A stretch of 10,893 bases of DNA from Spirochaetales bacterium (lineage in GTDB: Bacteria > Spirochaetota > Spirochaetia > Sphaerochaetales > Sphaerochaetaceae): assembly GCA_017962865.1 (NCBI GenBank), contig JAGCUM010000017.1, positions 1-10,893 of the forward strand, in the 5' to 3' direction. The position numbers and the translations under genes are program-made. The notes under the pieces were generated by a model. It saw only the letters and a program-made list of their open reading frames with translations. It searched no databases and was not told the DNA's origin. Within the stretch, counting starts at the first letter, position 1, and every line of letters begins with the position of its first letter. Below, in pieces: positions 6,383-10,893 of the stretch.

Positions 6383-6667
6383 ATGCCCAGAAACAGACGC
6401 CCATTCGGCGACTATTATGACGACTACGACGATGATGACTTCGATGACGACGAGTACGACGACGATGATGACTTCGACGAGGACGAAGACGACTTCGAGG
6501 ATGACGAGGATTTCGAGGACATCTACGATGCTCCGGACGTAAGCGACTACGAAGACTATGAGGAAGACGATGACGATGAGGACGATGACGACCTGATCGG
6601 CGACGGCTTCTACTACGAGAGCGACGAATACGAAGGTCGCAGATCCAAGGACGAGGACGATTATTGA
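6383..6667 (+). CDS. Hyperacidic Asp/Glu-rich small protein
   Basis: A 94-residue protein. By count 40 residues are Asp and 14 are Glu (57% acidic), against six Arg/Lys, with 11 Tyr and 6 Phe spaced through the acidic runs. The only basic patch at the N-terminus is PRNRRPF. It has no signal peptide and no recognisable domain, and is probably disordered. The start is the ATG at 6383, which has GGAGG (6373-6377) at good spacing; a GTG at 6371 is in frame but lies in the ribosome binding site. Reading is open for the full length, behind a consensus promoter, and the stop overlaps the next ATG (TGATG), so it is very likely translated. It could bind calcium or other cations or a basic partner, or act as a charge spacer; none of these is shown by the sequence. 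Homology searches would be hampered by its composition. Confidence 0.8.
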   Translation: MPRNRRPFGDYYDDYDDDDFDDDEYDDDDDFDEDEDDFEDDEDFEDIYDAPDVSDYEDYEEDDDDEDDDDLIGDGFYYESDEYEGRRSKDEDDY

Positions 6668-7836
6668 TGAAACGCACGGCATTGGCAATTGCAATACTGG
6701 CAGTCTGTCTTCTCGCCTCCTGCATGACGTACAACACCACATTGCTGGTTGTACCGGAGGATGAGGTCGAAACCACCACCAAGGTATCGGGCACCCTCGG
6801 GGCCATATCCGACGGCGGATTGCAGATGGTAGCCGGAACCGATTTCTTCGACCAGTCGAACGTGGAGTTCATGGTATCCTTGGCATCCATCGATGAAGGA
6901 AGCCACAACTTCAGGGATACCGACATCGCACTCTACGGCGGAAACTACGAAAAGGGAGACTGGACGCTCATCGACCGCTGGGACAGCCAGGGCTTCAAGA
7001 ATGACGAGCAGAAAAAGACAAATGCCGCAAGCATCGCAAACACCATCATAGGTACGCTGTTCGTCATCGATGCCATCCTGAATCCCAACAGCACTGAGTT
7101 CTATTTCGAATACCCCGCCTACCCCTACTACCACCATCACGGCCGTTACGGCTACTGGTACAGCTACGGACCCAGCTTCACGATCAGCGGTTCGGGTGCC
7201 ATAGGCGCAGGCTTCATGGCCCTCTCCACCATCGAGAGCAACATAGTCCTGAGCCAGCTTTCGGACATGTATCAGGCCGAGCTCGACAGGACCATGCTCC
7301 AGAGCACCGTGATAACACCCGCCACCCCGGCAGTCGGAACGGTCACCTTCACCGACATCCCCAAGCACCCCGATTACAAGCTCGTCTACGATGACGGATC
7401 CACCGACATGGAATTCACGTTCTCCAGATCGGACAGGGAGGAGATCCTCCACCCGTGGAGAGACAGGTCCTATGCCCAGCTTGCCATCAACTACGGCTAT
7501 ACCTTCGCAACCAGAAGAAACAGCGTGACATTCAGTCTGCTTGCCCCGCAGTATCTGGGCGGATTTTTGGGAGTCTCATTCTACCCTCCCATCGGAGATC
7601 TTCCGATGAACGGTACCGCAGGAGGCTCATTCGGACTCAACTGGAAGGCAGCCCCGCACACCTGGCTCCAGGCCGGTCTTGAAATCTATGACATTGCCGA
7701 TACCGATGAGATCGGCCTGCTTGCCCTTGCAGGCTTCAATTTCTGCTTCAACTGGATCAGCCTCTACGGCGGAGCGGTCTATGATGTCAACGCAAAAGCC
7801 CTGCATGCAGAGGCCGCCCTCGGAGTAGCATTCTGA
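6667..7836 (+). CDS. Lipoprotein with Tyr/His-rich segment and barrel-like C-terminal domain
   Basis: A 389-residue predicted lipoprotein with a clean signal peptide and lipobox (LLASC, lipidated Cys19). Residues 121-139 form a hydrophobic, helix-like stretch. Residues 145-171 are very rich in Tyr and His (PYYHHHGRYGYWYSYGP), then a Gly-rich hydrophobic segment (172-185). From about residue 266 to the end, amphipathic strands alternate with turns, and the chain ends in a terminal Phe (ALGVAF). That is the pattern of outer-membrane beta-barrel strands with a C-terminal aromatic insertion signal. A lipidated N-terminus joined to a barrel-like C-terminus is unusual, although known for some outer-membrane proteins. 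The ATG at 6667 overlaps the stop of the acidic-protein gene by 1 nt. A TTG just before it is not preferred. It probably sits in the outer membrane. The substrate or partner is unknown; the co-translated acidic protein is the obvious candidate. Confidence 0.82.
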   Translation: MKRTALAIAILAVCLLASCMTYNTTLLVVPEDEVETTTKVSGTLGAISDGGLQMVAGTDFFDQSNVEFMVSLASIDEGSHNFRDTDIALYGGNYEKGDWTLIDRWDSQGFKNDEQKKTNAASIANTIIGTLFVIDAILNPNSTEFYFEYPAYPYYHHHGRYGYWYSYGPSFTISGSGAIGAGFMALSTIESNIVLSQLSDMYQAELDRTMLQSTVITPATPAVGTVTFTDIPKHPDYKLVYDDGSTDMEFTFSRSDREEILHPWRDRSYAQLAINYGYTFATRRNSVTFSLLAPQYLGGFLGVSFYPPIGDLPMNGTAGGSFGLNWKAAPHTWLQAGLEIYDIADTDEIGLLALAGFNFCFNWISLYGGAVYDVNAKALHAEAALGVAF

Positions 7837-7844
7837 AACAAGGC

Positions 7845-8783
7845 TCAGGAGCACTGGGAAGCCAGCTCCTGAAAGTAGGAGAAGTCCTCTGATTCGCTGT
7901 ATACAACGAAGAAGGGGGCTTCTTTTTTTCTGCCCTTCGGAAGAAGGAACCTCTTGTCGAACAGGCTCTGCTTGAACAGGAGGTGCAGCAGGGTCTCGTA
8001 CAGTACATCCAGCATCTCTATGTAAAGTCCGTCGCGCAGTCCCTCAAGGCTCAGACTGCGTCTGACGCTCGCCTTCTCCCCGTCATGATATGTGAAGGTG
8101 AAGACAAGCTGCGGGATGGTCGGAGAACAGAAGATGTCCTCGAAAAGGCTGTCATCCCTAAGTGCGGCAGTCGTCTGGTCCAGAATCTGACGCACCTGGT
8201 TCTCGCACTTGCACTCGTATGTGCTGTGGAAACACCCTGCAGGAAACCTCTTGGTGTAAGTAAGCAGCTTCGATGACCGCTCGAGGCTTATGCTTTCGGT
8301 ATGACAGCACTCGTCATAATCCGGCATGACTTCCCTGAAATCCGGATCCAGCTCGTTGTAGAGGAACTCGACCTCAAGGCGGTCGACCCGTGAAGGACTT
8401 ACATACTGCGTGATCTGAAACTGCTGGTCCAGAAGCTCGGAAAAATCCTGGATCAGAGGATAGAGCGTACTGGCATTCAACTCGGGTCCGGAAAGATCTA
8501 TCGTCCTCCCGTCCTCCAGTTCGATGGACAGACTCCAGCAATCCCCACCCTTGTCCAAGCCGCAGAACTCGTACCTGACGATCAGTTCTACAAGGCCCAG
8601 CTTCTTCAGGCGTCTGAGAAACCTGTCGGAGCCGCTTCTCCCCATGCTCTTTCTCTGGGGCTTTCCATCGCCGGGATCCCCGAATTGGATCTCGTATTCG
8701 ACCATTCCGCTGTCGTTGTACAGATTTACCGACACCGGAATTCCGACGGAATTCTTCATAGTGAAACCGATACGTGAAAACAT
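7845..8783 (-). CDS. Hypothetical 312-residue protein with internal duplication
   Basis: I do not recognise this protein. It has no signal peptide and no membrane helices, so it is presumably cytoplasmic. It looks alpha/beta. Two segments share a pattern of a helix rich in Arg/Leu, a pair of strands with an x-DG-x turn, and then a long helix. One is at about 50-120 (SLSIELEDGRTIDLSGPEL, then LYPLIQDFSELL). The other is at about 196-270 (VFTFTYHDGEKASVRRSLSL, then YIEMLDVLYETLL). This suggests an old duplication of a ~75-residue unit. A Cys/His cluster lies between (CCH 159-161, C184, H186, C191, C193) and could bind a metal. The ATG at 8783 has a good AAAGGAG ribosome binding site that is part of a hairpin. 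It is convergent with the upstream lipoprotein gene, with only 8 nt between stops. Nothing around it suggests a function. Confidence 0.8.
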   Translation of the reverse strand: MFSRIGFTMKNSVGIPVSVNLYNDSGMVEYEIQFGDPGDGKPQRKSMGRSGSDRFLRRLKKLGLVELIVRYEFCGLDKGGDCWSLSIELEDGRTIDLSGPELNASTLYPLIQDFSELLDQQFQITQYVSPSRVDRLEVEFLYNELDPDFREVMPDYDECCHTESISLERSSKLLTYTKRFPAGCFHSTYECKCENQVRQILDQTTAALRDDSLFEDIFCSPTIPQLVFTFTYHDGEKASVRRSLSLEGLRDGLYIEMLDVLYETLLHLLFKQSLFDKRFLLPKGRKKEAPFFVVYSESEDFSYFQELASQCS

Positions 8784-8791
8784 GGTTGTCT

Positions 8792-8820
8792 CCTTTGAGA
8801 GGGTTTTTCCCTTTCAAAGG
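8792..8820 (-). promoter_or_regulatory. Hairpin that sequesters the ribosome binding site of the 312-residue protein
   Basis: Read on the minus strand, the arms CCTTTGAAAGGG and CCCTCTCAAAGG pair at 11 of 12 positions (one A/C mismatch) around an AAAAA loop. The 3' arm ends in AAAGG, the core of the AAAGGAG ribosome binding site of the gene starting at 8783. Folding would therefore hide the site. There is no T-run after it, so it is not a terminator. Folding energy was not computed. Confidence 0.6.
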
Positions 8821-8844
8821 CCTATAACAGAAAAACTGTCGAAA

Positions 8845-8874
8845 ATATTAGAGATTCCGAGGAGAAAAGTACAA
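8845..8874 (-). promoter_or_regulatory. Weak putative promoter upstream of the 312-residue protein
   Basis: On the minus strand TTGTAC (8869-8874) and TAATAT (8845-8850) are 18 nt apart. The -35 match is poor (3/6) and the -10 match moderate (4/6). The gap 8784-8891 is otherwise AT-rich. It also contains the 8-bp sequence AATATTAG twice (8844-8851 and 8876-8883, 32 bp apart), which could be binding sites or chance in AT-rich sequence. Confidence 0.25.
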
Positions 8875-8891
8875 CAATATTAGCAAAATTT

Positions 8892-10208
8892 TCAGCCTGC
8901 GAAGCTGTGGTAAAGGACCCTGACCGTGTTCTCGAACTGGCTGTTGTCAACACCGACGATGATGGCAAGCTCGTCCGAACCCTGTGCGATGGTGCGGATA
9001 TTGATGCCTTCCTTTCCGAGGGCGTTGAACACCTTGCCCGAGATACCGGGTCTGAAGATCATCTTTCTGCCGACGGCTGCAATCAGGGCGATTCCGTCCT
9101 GGACTTCCACATCATCGGGCGAGCACTTGGTTCTGATGTCCCCTATTATCTCATAGAGGCCGTCGCCTATGCTTGCCTGTGACAGAACGAGCGCGAACTG
9201 ATCGATTCCCATCGAGATATGCTCGGCCTGGACCTTGTGTCTGTCCAGAATCTCCAGCACATCACGCAGAGCCTCGTTGGAGTTGTTCAGCCTCTTTGTG
9301 ACCGTCAGGATTATGAAGTTCCTCTTTCCCGCAATGCCGGTGATGAACTTGTCCTGATCGGGTTCGACCGAACTTGCAGAGTCCACGATCATGGTTCCGG
9401 GATGAGAGGGATCGTTCGTATTCCTGATGTTCAGGGGGATGCCGACCTCCTTCACGGGAGCCACGGAGTCCTCATGAAGTACCGATGCGCCCATGTAGGC
9501 CAGCTCACGGAGCTCCGCGAATGTGATTTCGGATATGGCCCTGGGGTTGTCGACGATCCTGGGGTCTGCCATCAGGATTCCGGACACGTCGGTCCAGTTC
9601 TCGTAGAGGTCCGCATTGCATGCGGCTACCACCAGAGAACCGGTGATGTCGCTTCCGCCGCGGCTCATGACCTTGATCTTTCCGGACGGGAGGGAGCCGT
9701 AGAAGCCGGGGATCACTATGCCCTGATACTTCGAGACGGCCTCCTTGATGGCCTGGGTTATCTTCTCCGGCTGGAATTTGCCGTCAAAGTCCATGAATAT
9801 GCAATCGCGCGCATCGAGAAAGGTGTAGCCAAGATATTCGGCCATGAGCCTCGATGTGAGATACTCGCCCCTCGAGACCAGCTCGTCGATGGACATCTCC
9901 TTGTTGAGCCTTGCATGCAGGGCATCGAGCTCGTCCTCTATGCGGTATGTAAGATTCAAATCGTCGCGGATCTCGATGAACCTTGCCCTGATCTTGTCGA
10001 AGATTTCATCGCAGGATACCCCGTAGGTCAGATGGGCATGGCAGAGATAGAGAAGATCGGTGATCTTGTGGTCCTTTGAATTGCGCTTTCCCGCTGCCGA
10101 AACCACGACAAGGCGTCTGGACGGATCGGATGTGACGATGTCCCTGACCTTCTTGAACTGGGCGGCATCGGCTACGGAGGATCCTCCGAATTTGGCTACC
10201 TTGATCAT
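8892..10208 (-). CDS. lysC: Aspartokinase (aspartate kinase)
   Basis: A 438-residue monofunctional aspartate kinase, which phosphorylates aspartate at the first step to lysine, threonine, methionine and diaminopimelate. The amino-acid kinase domain is complete: KFGGSS (6-11) for nucleotide binding, SRGEYLTSRL (112-121), SRGGSDITGS (182-191), WTDVSGILMADPR (205-217) and YMGASVLHEDSV (238-249). Residues from about 290 onward are consistent with the two C-terminal ACT regulatory domains, so it is probably feedback-regulated by an end product. Its ATG at 10208 overlaps the stop of the upstream homoserine dehydrogenase gene by 4 nt (ATGA), so the two are translationally coupled. The gene is followed by a 108-nt AT-rich gap without an obvious terminator. 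The family call is secure. The symbol lysC is used in the general sense; which amino acid inhibits the enzyme cannot be read from the sequence. Confidence 0.95.
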   Translation of the reverse strand: MIKVAKFGGSSVADAAQFKKVRDIVTSDPSRRLVVVSAAGKRNSKDHKITDLLYLCHAHLTYGVSCDEIFDKIRARFIEIRDDLNLTYRIEDELDALHARLNKEMSIDELVSRGEYLTSRLMAEYLGYTFLDARDCIFMDFDGKFQPEKITQAIKEAVSKYQGIVIPGFYGSLPSGKIKVMSRGGSDITGSLVVAACNADLYENWTDVSGILMADPRIVDNPRAISEITFAELRELAYMGASVLHEDSVAPVKEVGIPLNIRNTNDPSHPGTMIVDSASSVEPDQDKFITGIAGKRNFIILTVTKRLNNSNEALRDVLEILDRHKVQAEHISMGIDQFALVLSQASIGDGLYEIIGDIRTKCSPDDVEVQDGIALIAAVGRKMIFRPGISGKVFNALGKEGINIRTIAQGSDELAIIVGVDNSQFENTVRVLYHSFAG

Positions 10209-10893
10209 GCTTCCTCCTTCATCTCTGCAAAGAAGATCCCATGTCCCTTGCCCCTGAGCTCGGAGATGGCATCGTGCATGACCTTGATGGTGACCTTCTC
10301 CGTGATTGCAAACGACTGTCCGGCTTCCTTTTTGACGGTGCGAAGGACCTTGACCTTCTCGGAGAGTTTTCCGAGACCGTCGTCATCGATTCTCACGAAG
10401 TAGGAACGTGCACACTCGGCAGAGTCATTGCAGGCAAAGCCCACGAGGCACTTCTTCTCGAGCATCTGCTTCTGTCCGCCCAGAAGCGACCAGACATCAC
10501 GCAGGATGGCCGAGGCCGTGGGGTATCGCCCTGCTCCCTGACCCGAGAAGCCCATCAGTCCGCTGTTCTGACCCTGATACTGGGCGAGGTTGGTGTTCAG
10601 CCTTACGCCTGCAAAGATGTCCGAAAGCGGGCACAGGACCGGCTGGACGTAGGAGAAGAGCCTTCCGGAAGCTGCGAGGCCGCACCTTCCCATGAGTCTG
10701 ATGGTGTAGCCCATTTCCTTGGCGGCCGCAAAATCGGCTGCAGTGACGTTCTGGATGCCTTCCAGGTTGTAGTCGGAATTGCGCAGGACATCATAGGCAA
10801 CCATGCTGATGAGCATGATCTTGCGCATCGTATCCATTCCCGAGAGGTCGGCTGTCGGATCGGCTTCCGCGTAACCTAGGGCCTTGGCCTCCG
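10205..10893 (-). CDS. hom: Homoserine dehydrogenase, 5' part outside the window
   Basis: The C-terminal ~228 residues of a homoserine dehydrogenase, which reduces aspartate semialdehyde to homoserine. The visible part starts at the right edge with EAKALGYAEADPTADLSGMD, the diagnostic catalytic-domain motif, and runs on through MRKIMLISMVAYD. The GLMGFSGQGAGRYPTASAIL stretch is the second family signature, G-x-GAG-x-x-PTAsA-v. After it comes a ~75-residue tail (RSYFVRIDDDGLGKLSEKVK and onward) in the place of the C-terminal ACT domain of long-form enzymes. The tail lacks the usual DxPGVLA-like turn, so it may be a diverged ACT domain. The NAD(P)-binding half lies beyond the window. The gene is upstream of and overlaps aspartokinase by 4 nt, forming a two-gene aspartate-pathway operon at least. 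Identity is secure; start and promoter cannot be seen. Confidence 0.95.
   Translation of the reverse strand, partial: EAKALGYAEADPTADLSGMDTMRKIMLISMVAYDVLRNSDYNLEGIQNVTAADFAAAKEMGYTIRLMGRCGLAASGRLFSYVQPVLCPLSDIFAGVRLNTNLAQYQGQNSGLMGFSGQGAGRYPTASAILRDVWSLLGGQKQMLEKKCLVGFACNDSAECARSYFVRIDDDGLGKLSEKVKVLRTVKKEAGQSFAITEKVTIKVMHDAISELRGKGHGIFFAEMKEEA

Noticed and set aside
6400..6600. Repetitive GAC/GAT triplets resembling a short tandem repeat or array
   Set aside because: The periodicity comes from codons for Asp and Glu runs in one open frame. There is no constant repeat with unique spacers, so it is not a CRISPR array.
6353..6742. A minus-strand reading frame that looks like a very hydrophobic Val/Ile-rich membrane protein, and an Arg/His-rich one in another frame (6327-6926)
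   Set aside because: Both are antisense images of the GAC/GAT/GAG-rich acidic-protein gene: GAC and GAT read as GTC and ATC in reverse. Neither has a ribosome binding site.
7846..7871. Inverted repeat CAGGAGC/GCTCCTG between the two convergent genes as a bidirectional terminator
   Set aside because: The stem is only 7 bp and lies inside the end of the minus-strand gene, with no T-run on either side.
9219..10079. Long plus-strand open frame opposite aspartokinase (and one at 10241-10879 opposite hom)
   Set aside because: Shadows of well-conserved minus-strand enzymes. They occur because GC-rich codon use leaves few stops in the opposite frame.

Overview
The window looks like a chromosomal segment of a diderm bacterium, most likely a spirochaete of the Treponema/Sphaerochaeta kind. 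Three things suggest this: the N-terminal style of the glutamyl-tRNA synthetase (an HIGG variant of the HIGH motif), two lipoproteins with clear lipoboxes, and a LuxR-type regulator built on a seven-helix membrane domain. This is judged by eye and was not checked against any database. Coding density is high and the longest stretch without a gene is about 180 bases.

Layout, left to right. At 1-1343 (minus) is the 5' portion of gltX, with its own promoter. At 1415-4917 four minus-strand genes lie head to tail and are probably one transcription unit. In order of transcription they are a CpsB/YwqE-type PHP phosphatase, a COG1106/AAA15-type ATPase, a RloB-like protein (1 nt after the ATPase stop) and a 7TM-LuxR regulator. 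At 5098-7836 is an envelope locus of two divergent units. A CsgG/LpoB-like lipoprotein with a TPR-like tail lies on the minus strand. A hyperacidic 94-residue protein lies on the plus strand and overlaps by 1 nt a large lipoprotein with a barrel-like C-terminus. The two promoters have abutting -35 boxes. At 7845-8783 (minus) is an unrecognised 312-residue protein whose ribosome binding site sits in a strong hairpin. At 8892-10893 (minus) are hom (3' part) and an aspartokinase, overlapping by 4 nt; they carry out steps of the aspartate-family amino acid pathway.

The most interesting part is the ATPase + RloB pair. It has the architecture of an AbiL/RloA-RloB anti-phage module, but in both proteins the usual catalytic positions look replaced. 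RloB has lost the EGxKTE-like TOPRIM motif, and the Asp and Glu residues of two later motifs are mostly gone. The ATPase keeps an intact Walker A, but has Asp-Asp at Walker B, a changed ESxGT signature and no His in the THN-type switch. Together with the flanking phosphatase and membrane-bound regulator, this points to a diverged or repurposed module and not a textbook abortive-infection system. No RNA genes, CRISPR arrays, insertion sequences or attachment sites were seen.
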